Source of the DNA: CAKZLS01 sp963786305
GTDB taxonomy: Bacteria > Pseudomonadota > Alphaproteobacteria > Rhodospirillales > Defluviicoccaceae
Length of the DNA: 64,000 nucleotides
Assembly: GCA_963786305.1 (NCBI GenBank)
Contig: CAWAYL010000014.1
Location: forward strand, 186,001-250,000
Direction: 5' to 3'
Shown here: piece by piece, positions 48,430 through 61,963 of the stretch
How the letters are laid out: every line of letters starts with the position of its first letter
How positions within the stretch are numbered: position 1 is the stretch's first letter
Program-made: the position numbers and the translations under genes
The notes under the pieces: generated by a model
What the model was told of the DNA's origin: nothing
What the model saw: only the letters and a program-made list of their open reading frames with translations
Databases searched by the model: none

Positions 48430-48861
48430 ATGCATTCGGGTCAATTGCAATGGTCTTTGGAACTGTCGGTGGGCGTCAACGAGCTCGACGATGCGCACCG
48501 CGAGTTGGTGGACCTCTACAATCGCATCTCATGGGCTTGCGAAAACGACGGTGGCGTCGAGGCCGTTCGTGAAAGAATTCGCACCTTTCTCACCTATGCC
48601 CGCTGGCATTTCGACCAGGAGGAAGCGTTCATGCAGCAAATGCACTACCCGGGTTACCTGGACCACAAGACTGATCACCAGCGGCTGTTGCAGGATGCCG
48701 CGGATTTCGTCGAGAGCGTCGGCGCGCTGGGCGGTGGCGACTGCGCCGCCATCGCCGAGTATTTCAAATTCTGGTTGACCCGCCACATGGCGCAAAAGGA
48801 CGGAACGCTCAGGCTCTATTTGAGACCGCCGCAGAGCGTGTTGCCGGAGTCACGAGGCTGA
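48430..48861 (+). CDS. Bacteriohemerythrin-like protein
   Basis: 143-residue four-helix protein that binds O2 or senses iron with a non-heme di-iron site. Ligand pattern: VNELDDAHRELVDLYN (His with Glu four residues... family H-x3-E type), ARWHFDQEEAFM (H-x3-E), YLDHKTDHQRLL (H-x3-H) and FWLTRHMAQKD (H-x4-D). Start ATG at 48430 with GGGAG upstream. First canonical gene after the lower-GC island. Single-domain, so a carrier or sensor rather than a signalling receptor. Confidence 0.88.
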   Translation: MHSGQLQWSLELSVGVNELDDAHRELVDLYNRISWACENDGGVEAVRERIRTFLTYARWHFDQEEAFMQQMHYPGYLDHKTDHQRLLQDAADFVESVGALGGGDCAAIAEYFKFWLTRHMAQKDGTLRLYLRPPQSVLPESRG

Positions 48862-49254
48862 TCCGTACAGTCGCAGTCATTCAGCCGCTGTTTCACGTAT
48901 GGGCTGGCCGCCAATTATGGCCGGCGCCGACAACAGCGTGGTCCTATTTCTCAACACCGCGCAGGGGTGAGGCGGCCACGAGTGCCCGACCCAAGGGCGA
49001 TGTGACACTACGCCGGCGAACGACCCTTAACCTAGGATAGGGCGGTTTGGCCGTCCCCCCTGTCATATGTATCTTGTATCTCAAGCCTGTTAAAGGGCTT
49101 CCGCTTTCGCTATAGACCCATTCGGGTGTAACGTGACTGCGCTGTGGTGACCGGTTACAGTGTCGGACGCGTCATCATGCATCCGCGCCGAATACGATGC
49201 GGCGGGGTATCGGGGGCTGACGAACGTCATACATCAAAAAGAGGGAACTATTCG
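48862..49254. other. Intergenic region upstream of the glgE operon
   Basis: 393 bp holding the promoter of the alpha-glucan operon. I see no gene, no strong terminator and no clear -35/-10 pair; GAGGGA at the 3' end is the glgE ribosome-binding site. Confidence 0.5.
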
Positions 49255-51693
49255 ATGAAAGGTGGCACGGGAAAACCTAATGGGTCGTCTGGTGCGAAGC
49301 AGGCGCCGAAAACGAAACCGGCGTCCGACGACAAAGGGGCGCAGGAGACGGCGCAACTCTCCGACGTGAGCTCAGGCGCCCATCGCCAAGCCGTCGACGG
49401 CGGCCGCCGCTCCGAAAGTCTCTGCGCCCAAAATGGATGCGGCGCCGAAGACCAGTGAGCCGAAATCCGCTGGGCTCTCGCCCGATCCGCGTCCGAAACC
49501 CAAGGTGCCGAAATCGCCGACGCCGGAGGCCGCCACGCTTCCGGAAACCGGCGCGTTCAAATCGTCAACGCCGGCGGCCGATCAGCTTCCGAAGGCCGAT
49601 GACCTCGCGAACGCGGACGCGTCCAAAATTCACACGCACAAGGACGAATCGGCGCGCGGCCGGTCGACGCGCCTGTTCCACGATCTTGGCACCCACTTGA
49701 GAAGCCGCTCCATCATCATTCGCGACGTCCAGCCGGAACTGGAGAAGGGGCGGTATGCCATCAAGCGCGAGGTGGGCGACAGCCTCGACGTCTCCGCCGC
49801 CATCTTCCGCGAGGGCCACGACAAGCTCGCCGCCGTGCTTTTGTACCGCCGCGAGGACAAGGCCGATTGGAACGAGGTTCCGATGACGTGCATCAATCCC
49901 GGCTTCGGACCGGTGGGTCGCCAGCGTCGTTCTCGAGGAAAACGCCACGTACGTCTACACCATCGAGGCGTGGACGGATCTGTACGCCACCTGGTGCGAC
50001 GGAGTGCGGAAGAAGCTGGACGCCGGACAGAACGTCAGCCTCGAATTGATCGAGGGCAAGGAGCTTGTGGAGGAAGCCATGTCGCGCGCCCAGGGCGCCG
50101 ACGTTCCGCGGCTCAAGCAGGCCTTGCGGCTGTTCGAGGACTACGACCACGACGGCCGCGCCGGCCTGCTGCTGAGCGACGAAGTGCGCGGCGCGGCGGG
50201 GCGTTGGCCCGACCGCGGCACCGGCGTGCGCTACGATCAGGAGCTGGAAGTGGTGGTGGACCGCGTCGCGGCCCGGTTTGCCGCGTGGTACGAGATGTTC
50301 CCGCGCTCGCAAGGCACGATCCCCGGCCAGGGCGCCACCTTCGACGATTGCATCGCGCGCCTGCCGGAGGTCCGGGCCATGGGCTTCGACGTGCTGTACT
50401 TCGTGCCGATCCATCCCATCGGCCGGGCGTTCCGCAAGGGTCCCAACAACACCCTCGATCCCGGGCCCCGACGATCCCGGCAGCCCCTACGCCATCGGCT
50501 CCGACGAGGGCGGCCACAAGGCGGTTCACCCCGAACTCGGCACCATCGACGATTTCGACCGGCTGGTCAAAGCCGCCGCCGAGCACGACATGGAGGTGGC
50601 GTTGGACTTCGCGATCCAGTGTTCGCCGGACCACCCGTGGATCAAGGAGCATCCGGAGTGGTTCCTGTTCCGGCCCGACGGATCCATCAAATACGCCGAG
50701 AACCCGCCGAAGAAATACCAGGACATCGTCAATGTCGATTTCTTCAACGACAACTGGGTGGCGCTGTGGGAGGAACTGTTGTCCACGGTTCTGTTCTGGG
50801 TGGACCACGGCGTCAAGATTTTCCGCGTCGACAATCCTCACACCAAGCCGATTCCGTTCTGGGAATGGCTGATCCGCGAGGTCAAAAGCGAACATCCCGG
50901 ACGTTATATTCCTTGCCGAGGCGTTCGCGCGTCCCGAAGTGTTGAAGATGATGGCGAAGGTCGGGCTTCAGCCAGTCCTATACGTATTTCACGTGGCGGC
51001 ACACCAAGGACGAATTCATCGAATACCTCACCGAACTGACGCAGACCGAGGTGAACGGAGTATCTGCGGCCGAACTTCTTCCCGAGCACGCCGGATATCA
51101 ATCCGCCGTATCTGCAGACCGGCGGCCGGCCGGGTCATCAGATCCGCTTGGTTCTGGCGTCGACGTTGTCGAGCGTTTATGGCATGTACAACGGCTTCGA
51201 GTTGTGCGAGGCGACGCCGATCCCCGGCAAGGAGGAGTTCCTCCATTCCGAGAAGTACGAGTACAAGGTCTGGGATTGGGATCGGCCCGGCAACATCAAG
51301 GAGTACGTGGCCAAGATCAACTGGATCCGGGGCGCCAATCCGGCGCTGCAGGAACTGGACAACCTGCGGTTCTATCCCTCCACCAACAACAACGTGCTGT
51401 TCTACGGCAAGATGACGCCGGACCGGTCCAACATGATCTTCGTCGCCGTCAATCTCGATCCGTTCAACGCTCACGAAGCCAACATCGATTTTCCGCTGGA
51501 TGACATGGGCCTGTCGGTGTGGGATCCGTTCGTGGCCGAGGAATTGCTGAGCGGTCGATACATGGAGTGGAGCGGCATCCGTCAGTGGGTTCGTTTGAAT
51601 CCCGTCGGGAATCCCTGCGAAATTTTCAAGATCAGCGCCCGGCGCGTAGCAAGCCGCGAGCCAGGCTGGCTGGTGAGATACAATAGGGAGTAG
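49255..51693 (+). CDS. glgE: Maltosyltransferase GlgE (GH13_3) with long N-terminal extension, six frameshifts
   Basis: Transfers maltose from maltose-1-phosphate to the end of an alpha-1,4-glucan. The first ~110 residues are Pro/Lys/Ala-rich and look disordered (KQAPKTKPASDD, PKTSEPKSAGLSPDPRPKPK). The GlgE N-domain follows (RSIIIRDVQPELEKGRYAIK), then the barrel: FDVLYFVPIHPIGRAFRKG, nucleophile Asp in KIFRVDNPHTKPIPFWEWLI, acid Glu in FLAEAFARP. Extra bases near 49387, 49914, 50463, 50901, 50971 and 51056; removing six gives 810 residues. treS-mak starts 8 bp downstream. Confidence 0.93.
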
Positions 51694-51701
51694 ACTATCC
51701 A

Positions 51702-54975
<3,274 letters not shown>

Positions 54976-54979
54976 GGCC

Positions 54980-57190
54980 ATGACCCCGAAACAGCGACAA
55001 AAGCACGTGGAGTTGATTTTATCCGCCAAGCATGGCGACCCGTTTTCGTTTCTGGGCATGCACCAGGAACGCAACGGCGCCCTTGAGGTGCGCGCGTTCA
55101 TTCCCAACGGCGCGAAACGCGTCCATGTGATCGAGGCGAAAAGCGGCAAGGATGTCGCGGAGCTCCCGCGCATCCACGACGACGGGCTGTTCGCCGGGAC
55201 CATCGGCCGCTCGGGGGACTTCTTCGCGTATCGGCTGCGCGTCGAAACCGCCGATGGCAAGGCCAGCGAGATCGAGGACCCCTATCGGTTCCCGCCGGTG
55301 CTCGGCGAAATGGACGTCTACCTGATCGCCGAGGGCAAGCATCTCCGGCTCGATGAAAAGCTCGGCGCCCATCCGATGACCGTGGACGGTGTCGCCGGTG
55401 CCGGTTTCGCGGTGTGGGCGCCCAACGCGACGCGGGTGAGCATCGTCGGCGACTTCAACGACTGGGACGGGCGGCGGAACCCGATGCGATTCCGCGCCGA
55501 GTGCGGCGTCTGGGAGATCTTTCTGCCGGGCGCCGGCGAGGGGCTGCTCTACAAATACGAAATCGCGTCGAAGAAGGGCGAACTAATGGCCTTGAAGGCC
55601 GATCCCTTCGCATTCTTCTGCGAACAGTCGCCGGGCACCGCCGGCATCGTTTATGACATGACCCGGTACGGATGGGCCGACGACGGTTGGATGGCGAAAC
55701 GCGAAGCGGCGATCGCCCGTGACGCGCCGGTCGCCATCTACGAGGTGCATCTCGGCTCATGGCGGCGCGGCGGAAACGGCCTGCACGGCTATCTGACCTA
55801 CGAAGAATTGGCCGACGAGCTGATCCCCTACGTGGTCGACATGGGATTCACCCACATCGAGTTGATGCCCATCTCGGAATATCCCTTCGACGGCTCGTGG
55901 GGCTATCAGCCCATCGGCCTGTTCGCGCCCACCAGCCGGTTCGGCCGGCCGGACGAGTTCCGCAATTTCGTCGACCGCTGCCATCAGGCCGGCATCGGTG
56001 TCATCAACGACTGGGTGCCGGGGCACTTTCCCAACGACCCGCAGGGTCTCGGTTACTTCGACGGCTCGCACCTGTACGAGCATGCCGACCCTCGCAAGGG
56101 AAAGCACATGGACTGGGACACGCTGATCTACAACTACGGGCGCTACGAGGTCGCCGATTTCCTCCTCAACAACGCGCTGTTCTGGATCGAGGAGTATCAC
56201 GTGGACGGCCTCAGGGTCGACGCCGTGGCCTCCATGCTCTACCTCGATTACAGCCGCAAGCAGGGCGAATGGATCCCCAACGAGCACGGCGGCAACGAAA
56301 ACCTCGAGGCGATCTCCTTCCTGCGGCGCACCAACGAGCACCTCTACCAGCAGTTCCCCGGCGTCTCGACCATCGCCGAGGAATCCACCTCCTGGCCCAT
56401 GGTCTCGCGTCCCACCTACCTCGGCGGCCTCGGCTTCGGCTACAAGTGGAATATGGGCTGGATGCACAATTCGCTGGCCTACGTCAGCCTGGACCCGGTG
56501 TTCCGCAAATTCCACCACGACCAGCTCACCTTTTGTCTGTCCTATGCCTTTTCCGAGAATTACGTCCTGCCCATCAGCCACGACGAGGTGGTCCACGGCA
56601 AGGGCTCGCTGCTCGGCAAGATGCCGGGTGACCGGTGGCAGAAATTCGCCAATCTTCGGGCCTATCTGGCGTTCATGTACACCCATCCCGGCAAGAAGCT
56701 GTTGTTCATGGGCTGCGAATTCGCCCAGGAGCGGGAGTGGAACCACGATGCCGGCCTGGATTGGCACCTGCTCGAGGATCCGGCCCACGGCGGCATCCAA
56801 GGGGTGGTCCGCGACCTCAATCATCTCTATCGCCGCCTGCCGGCGCTGCATCAGCGCGATTGCGAACCGGACGGTTTCGAGTGGATCGACACCACGGATT
56901 GGGAAAAGAGCGTGATCTCGTTCATGCGGAAAGCCACCGACCCCGGGGATTTCGCCGTCGTCGTCTGCAACTTCACGCCGGTGGTCCGCGAAGGGTACCG
57001 GGTGGGCGTACCGCAGCCGGGCGCGTACGCGGAGGTCCTCAACACCAACTCCGAGCTCTACGGCGGCAGCAACGTCGGCAACGCCGGCGAAGTCATGGCC
57101 GAAACCTTCGAGTGCCACGGCCGCGCCCATTCCATCGTGCTCAACGTGCCGCCGTTGGCGACCGTCATTCTCACGCCCCGGCCGGATTGA
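54980..57190 (+). CDS. glgB: 1,4-alpha-glucan branching enzyme
   Basis: Introduces alpha-1,6 branches into the glucan made by GlgE. 736 residues: N1 domain (HGDPFSFLGMHQE), CBM48 (FAVWAPNATRVSIVGDFNDW), then the GH13_9 barrel with nucleophile Asp in YHVDGLRVDAVASMLYLDY, Glu in STIAEESTSWP and transition-state Asp in LPISHDEVVHGKGS. C-terminal beta domain ends with RAHSIVLNVPPLATVIL. Last gene of the operon. No frameshift, in contrast to its two upstream partners. Confidence 0.97.
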   Translation: MTPKQRQKHVELILSAKHGDPFSFLGMHQERNGALEVRAFIPNGAKRVHVIEAKSGKDVAELPRIHDDGLFAGTIGRSGDFFAYRLRVETADGKASEIEDPYRFPPVLGEMDVYLIAEGKHLRLDEKLGAHPMTVDGVAGAGFAVWAPNATRVSIVGDFNDWDGRRNPMRFRAECGVWEIFLPGAGEGLLYKYEIASKKGELMALKADPFAFFCEQSPGTAGIVYDMTRYGWADDGWMAKREAAIARDAPVAIYEVHLGSWRRGGNGLHGYLTYEELADELIPYVVDMGFTHIELMPISEYPFDGSWGYQPIGLFAPTSRFGRPDEFRNFVDRCHQAGIGVINDWVPGHFPNDPQGLGYFDGSHLYEHADPRKGKHMDWDTLIYNYGRYEVADFLLNNALFWIEEYHVDGLRVDAVASMLYLDYSRKQGEWIPNEHGGNENLEAISFLRRTNEHLYQQFPGVSTIAEESTSWPMVSRPTYLGGLGFGYKWNMGWMHNSLAYVSLDPVFRKFHHDQLTFCLSYAFSENYVLPISHDEVVHGKGSLLGKMPGDRWQKFANLRAYLAFMYTHPGKKLLFMGCEFAQEREWNHDAGLDWHLLEDPAHGGIQGVVRDLNHLYRRLPALHQRDCEPDGFEWIDTTDWEKSVISFMRKATDPGDFAVVVCNFTPVVREGYRVGVPQPGAYAEVLNTNSELYGGSNVGNAGEVMAETFECHGRAHSIVLNVPPLATVILTPRPD

Positions 57191-57252
57191 TCGGAAACAA
57201 TTTTACGACGAAACTCGGCCCCGTGTGACCAACCGGGCCAAAGTAAAACGAA

Positions 57253-57282
57253 GGCGGGCGCCTCCCGAGCGAAGCGCCCGCC
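57253..57282 (-). terminator. Rho-independent terminator between glgB and the convergent gene
   Basis: A perfect 9-bp stem (GGCGGGCGC at 57253-57261, GCGCCCGCC at 57274-57282) with a 12-base loop. On the minus strand it is followed by TTCGTTTTAC, so it fits the end of the 57297-58472 operon; it may also stop glgB transcripts. Confidence 0.75.
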
Positions 57283-57296
57283 CGCGACCTTGAAAT

Positions 57297-57587
57297 TCAG
57301 GCCGACGCCTCGACCCGCGCCTTGCCGGCGATGATCTCCGGAGCGTCGGGTTGCAGGTCGGCGACATTTTCATCGAGCCATTGCGCGGCGGTGGCGTTGG
57401 ACTCGAGCGCCATGCCCTCCGTCGAGAATATGCTGACCGTCGCCATGGTGCCGCCGCCGCCGTCGACGGCATAGTAAGCGATGAACCCGGGAGACTTTTG
57501 CAGGAGCGGCACGAAGCTGACCGCGATCTTGCCGCAGACCTCGCTGACCGACACCACGTTGCTGTAGCGGCGTATGCTGATGTACAT
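57297..57587 (-). CDS. Small ABM-like protein, paralogue of the 8026-8316 gene
   Basis: 96 residues with the same predicted ferredoxin-like fold and length as the 8026 protein: YISIRRYSNVV, FVPLLQKSPGFIAYYAV, MATVSIFSTEGMALESNATA and a closing IIAGKARVEASA. A His or Tyr catalytic set is not evident. It lies 27 bp downstream of hbd on the same strand, so it is probably co-transcribed with a CoA-metabolism gene. Function unknown. Confidence 0.75.
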   Translation of the reverse strand: MYISIRRYSNVVSVSEVCGKIAVSFVPLLQKSPGFIAYYAVDGGGGTMATVSIFSTEGMALESNATAAQWLDENVADLQPDAPEIIAGKARVEASA

Positions 57588-57614
57588 GGGCGTTACCTCC
57601 GGCTTGGGACGCGT

Positions 57615-58472
57615 CTAGCCGTTCTGGTACTTGAAGAAGCCGCGGCCGGTCTTGCGGCCCAGGTAACCGGCGTCCACCATCTGCTTCAACAGCGGGCTCG
57701 GCCGGTACTTGGGATCGTCGAAACCCCGGTAGAGCGTCTCCATGATGTCGAGGACGATGTCCAGGCCGATGAGATCACCGAGCGACAGCGGACCCATGGG
57801 GTGGTTGGCGCCGAGCCGCATGACCGCGTCGATCTCCTCCGGCGCGGTGAGGCCCTCGTACAGGCAGTTGATGGCTTCGTTGATCATCGGAATGAGCACG
57901 CGGTTGACCACGAAGCCGTAGCTGTCCTTGATCTGGTGCGGCGTTTTGCCGATGGCGCGGGTCGCCTCCTCGATGGCCGTGCACACCTCGTCTGCGGTCT
58001 GCAGCGCGCGAATGATCTCGACGAGCTGCATCACGGGAACCGGATTGAAAAAGTGCATGCCGCACACCCGCTGGGGTCTCTTCGATGCCGCCGCGATCTT
58101 GGTGATGGAAATGGATGACGTATTGGTTGCGAGGATGGCGTCCTCGTGGCACACCGCGTCGAGCACCTGGATCAGCTCGCGCTTGGCGTCCACGTCCTCG
58201 ATGATGGCCTCCACCACGAGGTCCCGGTCGGCGAGCGGATCGATTTTCGTCGTAGTGGTAATCCGCTCCAGGGCGGCGTCCTTGTCCTCGGGCGTAATCT
58301 TGCCGCGGGTGGCCATCCGCTCCAGGTTTTTCTGGATGGTCTTGACGCCGCGGTTGACGAACTCCTGTTTGATGTCGCGCATCACCACATCGAAGCCGCC
58401 GAGCGCGAAAATCTGCGCGATGCCGTTACCCATGGTTCCCGCGCCGACGACGCCGACCGATTTGATTTCCAT
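57615..58472 (-). CDS. hbd: 3-hydroxybutyryl-CoA dehydrogenase
   Basis: 285-residue NAD(P)-dependent dehydrogenase interconverting acetoacetyl-CoA and 3-hydroxybutyryl-CoA. Rossmann motif VGVVGAGTMGNGIAQIFALG, the ATNTSSISITKIA loop, catalytic His in GMHFFNPVPVMQLVEII, and SYGFVVNRVLIPMINEAI for the C-terminal domain; end GYLGRKTGRGFFKYQNG. Single-domain, so not part of a FadB fusion. Likely roles are butyrate or PHB-related metabolism. Intact. Confidence 0.94.
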   Translation of the reverse strand: MEIKSVGVVGAGTMGNGIAQIFALGGFDVVMRDIKQEFVNRGVKTIQKNLERMATRGKITPEDKDAALERITTTTKIDPLADRDLVVEAIIEDVDAKRELIQVLDAVCHEDAILATNTSSISITKIAAASKRPQRVCGMHFFNPVPVMQLVEIIRALQTADEVCTAIEEATRAIGKTPHQIKDSYGFVVNRVLIPMINEAINCLYEGLTAPEEIDAVMRLGANHPMGPLSLGDLIGLDIVLDIMETLYRGFDDPKYRPSPLLKQMVDAGYLGRKTGRGFFKYQNG

Positions 58473-58690
58473 TGTGTCCTCCCCGTGATGGTCTCGATCC
58501 GCGGGTGCGTGACCCGATCGCTCAGGGTGGCCGCCCCGCTCGCCCGTATCCCTTCATCTGACATTTCCGTGACCGAAACGGAAGGGAAAAACAGTCTCGC
58601 GGGCTTTAGAAATAGGTCGCATATTCGGCTTGCAAAAACACGAACCGAAGGCGTTTTGCCGTGATTCATGCAAAGGCGGTTTGCCGTGCG

Positions 58691-59092
58691 TCAGGCGAAG
58701 GCGCGGGACACGAAATATCCCACGACCGCCGAGCCGCCGGTCAAGGCGGTGCCCCATGCCATATCGGCGGCGGCCACGGAAACGGGCCAGTCGCGCAGCG
58801 TGGCAAGGTTGGTCATGTCGTAGGTGCCGTAGGCGATCAGTCCGAGCAGTCCCCCCAGTACGAGCGCCGTCTTCCAGGATTCGGACTGGAGGGCCGGCAT
58901 GACCGCGAACACGACGATCCCGACGATGTACAACAGGTAGAATCCGCCCGCGGCACCCAAGTTCATGTCGTCCGCCATGAGGTGGCCGATTCGCTCGCGG
59001 TAAAACGATTTTGCGACAAAGCCGAGCCACAGGAAGTCGATGACAAAAAAAGCCGTGGCGGTACCGCCATAGGCAATTAGATATTTCATCAC
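58691..59092 (-). CDS. DUF2177 membrane protein
   Basis: 133 residues, four helices. FFVIDFLWLGFVAKSFYRER and IAYGTYDMTNLATLRDWP are the conserved DUF2177 motifs. Function unknown. The ATG at 59092 or the next codon starts it. 218 bp separate it from hbd upstream on the map, with nothing recognisable between. Confidence 0.85.
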   Translation of the reverse strand: MMKYLIAYGGTATAFFVIDFLWLGFVAKSFYRERIGHLMADDMNLGAAGGFYLLYIVGIVVFAVMPALQSESWKTALVLGGLLGLIAYGTYDMTNLATLRDWPVSVAAADMAWGTALTGGSAVVGYFVSRAFA

Positions 59093-59296
59093 GTCGAATA
59101 CCTCAAAAAAGATATGCGGATCAGGGTTGAAGACAATCGATACGAGACCGAATGGCGGATCGGATCAGTGCTGGAAACCCACGATCGAGCCGGGGTAGGG
59201 TTTGCAGCGGGTTCGCGATCGAGCAAATCTCTAGCCGCGGCTCATTTTCTCGAAAAAGTACCGGCAATTTCGTTTCGCAATGCCTATATATTGGGG

Positions 59297-59479
59297 ATGG
59301 AAGAGCAAACGAGCGAGCACACCGTCACCGAGAATCCGAAGACCAGGCCGTGCCTGAGGTGTCGAAGCGAATTCCAAAGTGCATGGGCCGGCGAGCGCAT
59401 TTGTCCGCATTGCAAGGGCAGCGCGGCGTGGCGGAGCGGCGCGCCGATGGCATCATATTCGGGCAACGCCAGCGGTTAG
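59297..59479 (+). CDS. Small zinc-ribbon protein
   Basis: 60 residues from the ATG at 59297 (GGGG just upstream). Two cysteine pairs, RPCLRCRSEFQS and ERICPHCKGS, form a C-x2-C ... C-x2-C zinc ribbon separated by about 17 residues, a pattern seen in short alphaproteobacterial proteins of unknown function. Too short for a catalytic domain. The open frame extends upstream to 59114 without protein-like features. Confidence 0.65.
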   Translation: MEEQTSEHTVTENPKTRPCLRCRSEFQSAWAGERICPHCKGSAAWRSGAPMASYSGNASG

Positions 59480-59496
59480 ACGGCGGTATTCTGGGC

Positions 59497-60033
59497 ATGG
59501 CGCGTTGGGCCCCCATCCTCCTGATCGCAGTGCTGGCGGGGCTGTTGGGAACGACCCTGACGGCCTGCGCCGCGTCATCCACAGGGGAGGTGAGCCGTTC
59601 CGTGACCCCGGCCAACGCTCTGACCGATTTTTCAACTCTCGCACCGCCTGATACCCCCAACAATTGGCTTGTCGCGCCCGCCGACTTCGCGGGCGCCGCG
59701 CAGCCGGACGAATTCGCGCCGGTATTCGACATTCCGCCGGGCGCGCTCGCCGAAGCCTGGCGCGCCGCCGTTGAATCGCGGCCGCGGGCCGAGATCCTCG
59801 TCACGTCCGACGACGGCTTGCGCATGGAGGCCCGGCAAAAAAGCGCCGTGTTCGGTTTTGTCGATCGAATAAGCGTACAAGTCCTGCCCGTGGACGACGG
59901 GCGCGCCACTTTCGCCGCATACTCGACGTCGCTTGTTGGCTACTGGGACATCGGCGCCAACCGCGGCCGCCTGCGGGAGTGGATCGACGGTGTGCGGCAG
60001 AGAGCGGCGGACTCGGCACCATCGCGCCGATAG
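59497..60033 (+). CDS. DUF1499 lipoprotein
   Basis: 178 residues. Signal sequence ending in a lipobox (LLGTTLTAC, lipidated Cys), then a DUF1499 domain: NWLVAPADF, AWRAAVESRPRAEILV and the conserved SAVFGFVDRISVQVLP, then TSLVGYWDIGANRGRLREWI. Function unknown; probably anchored in the inner or outer membrane. The ATG at 59497 (MARWAPILLIAVLAG) is preferred to upstream in-frame starts because it begins the signal peptide. 17 bp after the zinc-ribbon gene. Confidence 0.8.
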   Translation: MARWAPILLIAVLAGLLGTTLTACAASSTGEVSRSVTPANALTDFSTLAPPDTPNNWLVAPADFAGAAQPDEFAPVFDIPPGALAEAWRAAVESRPRAEILVTSDDGLRMEARQKSAVFGFVDRISVQVLPVDDGRATFAAYSTSLVGYWDIGANRGRLREWIDGVRQRAADSAPSRR

Positions 60034-60101
60034 CGTTTATCCGTTGTCACGCGGTCCCGTCGATGGCATGACAGACCCGGGCTCAACTCTTGAGGAAATT
60101 G

Positions 60102-60524
60102 ATGTCGCTGCTGTCGTTGTTGCTCAATATTCTTTGGATCGTCACGGGCGGCGTGTGGATGGCGCTCGCCTGGCTGATCGCCGCCGTGATCATGGCCATA
60201 ACCATCGTCGGTATTCCATGGGCCCGCGCCGCCATGAATATCGCGCTGTATACCTTTTTGCCGTTCGGGCAGCGGGCGGTGTCGAGGACCGAGGTGTCCG
60301 GGCAGGAGGACATCGGTACCGGTCCGCTCGGAACCATCGGCAACATCATTTGGCTGTTGCTGGCCGGCTGGTGGCTGGCGATCGCCCATCTGGTTTTCGC
60401 CATCGGGCTTGCCATCACCCTTATCGGCATTCCCTTCGCCTGGGCGCACCTGAAGTTCATCCCACTGTCGCTGTGGCCCATCGGCAAGGCCATCGTGCCG
60501 GCCGATGCGCCGGGTCGTTCATAG
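60102..60524 (+). CDS. YccF family inner-membrane protein
   Basis: 140 residues of the YccF family: two similar halves, each with NILWIVTGGVWMALAWL or NIIWLLLAGWWLAIAHL followed by (A/L)-x-IT-(I/L)-(V/I)-GIP-(W/F)-A, the duplicated motif of this group. The ATG at 60102 has GAGGA six bases upstream. Function unknown. Convergent with the acetyltransferase gene, with two bases between the stops. Confidence 0.85.
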   Translation: MSLLSLLLNILWIVTGGVWMALAWLIAAVIMAITIVGIPWARAAMNIALYTFLPFGQRAVSRTEVSGQEDIGTGPLGTIGNIIWLLLAGWWLAIAHLVFAIGLAITLIGIPFAWAHLKFIPLSLWPIGKAIVPADAPGRS

Positions 60525-60526
60525 TC

Positions 60527-60961
60527 TCACACGGTCATGACGATGTCGCGGTGCACGATGCCGGCGTCCAGATACTCCGGCCCCACCGCCCCGAAACCGA
60601 AGCGTTCGTAGAACGCGATGGCATGGGTCTGCGCGCTGGCCTTGATGGTGGTGACCGGCCCGAGCGCCCCGAGGTCGGCCAGCACCCGCTCGACGAGGGC
60701 CGTCCCCACGCCGCGACGCTGGTGCCCGGGCAGCACCGCCATTCTCTCGATCTTGCCCATATCGCCGCCGACGATGCGGTAGCGCGCCGTCCCGACCGGT
60801 TTTGCTTCTCCGGAGGCCAGATAGTGGACGCTGGTATCCTCAAAGCCGTCGATCTCCAGGTGGCCGGGCACCGCCTGAGCGAGCACGAACACACGATAGC
60901 GGATGACCACGCAGGCGGCGTAATCCTGGAGGGTTTCTGTCTTGCGCACGATGATCGTCAT
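60527..60961 (-). CDS. GNAT family N-acetyltransferase
   Basis: 144 residues with the GNAT fold (ElaA/YjdJ-like arrangement). N-terminal VIRYRVFVLAQAVP is the R-x-x-VFV-x-EQ region; the acetyl-CoA loop is MAVLPGHQRRGVGTALVERV (Q/R-x-x-G-x-G/A); the C-terminal AIAFYERFGFGAVGPEYLDA binds substrate. Acceptor unknown. Intact. Confidence 0.87.
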   Translation of the reverse strand: MTIIVRKTETLQDYAACVVIRYRVFVLAQAVPGHLEIDGFEDTSVHYLASGEAKPVGTARYRIVGGDMGKIERMAVLPGHQRRGVGTALVERVLADLGALGPVTTIKASAQTHAIAFYERFGFGAVGPEYLDAGIVHRDIVMTV

Positions 60962-61078
60962 TTGGTTATCCAGTCCTCCTTCATCGGGCCGTCGAGACCG
61001 CCGGAAAGCCGGAACTTTCCGCTGGCGTAATCGTTATCGTCTTCGTGTATGGCCATCGGCATAGAAGGAGCATACGGT

Positions 61079-61940
61079 ATGATGACGGAGCAGGCATTAT
61101 GGCCCGCTATCGGCGAGGATGGCGGTCCTGGACACGAAAGTAAACTGGAGCCGAAGCCGGAGTGGGAGCCGCGTTATCCCGGGTCGGACCGCCTCCGGAA
61201 GAAGGTTGCGATGGTGACCGGCGGCGACAGCGGTATCGGCCGAGCGGTCGCCGCCCTGTTCGCGCGGGAAGGCGCCGACGTCGCCATCGTCTACCTGTCG
61301 GAGCACGACGACGCCGAGAAAACCAAGGAGATCGTCGAAGCGGAGGGCCGGCGCGCCATCACGATGGCGGGCGACGTTGGCGACGAAGCGTTTTGCAGAG
61401 GCGCTGTCGAGCTTACCGTATCGGAACTCGGCGGCCTCGATGTGCTGGTGAACAATGCCGGTGAGCAGCACCCCGACAACGAGATCGAGGACATCACCGA
61501 AGAGCAATTGCGACGCACCTTTCAGACCAACATCTTCAGCATGTTCTTCCTGACCCAGGCGGCGCGGCCTCACCTAAAGAAGGGAAGCGCCATCGTCAAC
61601 TGCACGTCGGTCACCATGTACAAGGGCTCGCCGGGGCTGCTCGACTACAGCGCCACCAAGGGCGCGATCACCGCGTTCACGCGGTCGTTGAGCGATAACC
61701 TGATCGCCGACGGTATTCGCGTCAACGCCGTGGCGCCGGGTCCCATCTGGACGCCGCTCAATCCCTGCGGCGGGGCTCCCAAGGAGAAAGTCGAGCATTT
61801 CGGCGAGAGCACCCCCATGGGCCGGCCCGGCCAGCCGAACGAAGTCGCGCCGTGCTTCCTATTTCTCGCCTGCGCGGACTTCGAGCTACATGTCTGGCCA
61901 GGTGCTCCATCCCAATGGCGGGGTTGTGGTGGGAAGTTAA
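61079..61940 (+). CDS. SDR family oxidoreductase adjacent to ku (one frameshift)
   Basis: About 286 residues. N-terminal extension (PKPEWEPRYPGSDRLRKKVA) typical of the YhdF/YghA-like general stress SDRs, cofactor motif MVTGGDSGIGRAVAALFARE, NNAGEQHP, catalytic Ser, Tyr and Lys in NCTSVTMYKG and DYSATKGAITAF. An extra base near 61872 separates FLFLACAD from SSYMSGQVLHPNGGVVV; corrected, it ends at TAA 61940. Without the correction the frame would run into ku. The ATG at 61079 follows AAGGAG. Confidence 0.87.
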
Positions 61941-61963
61941 TCAACAGAGGAACCAAGCTGGCC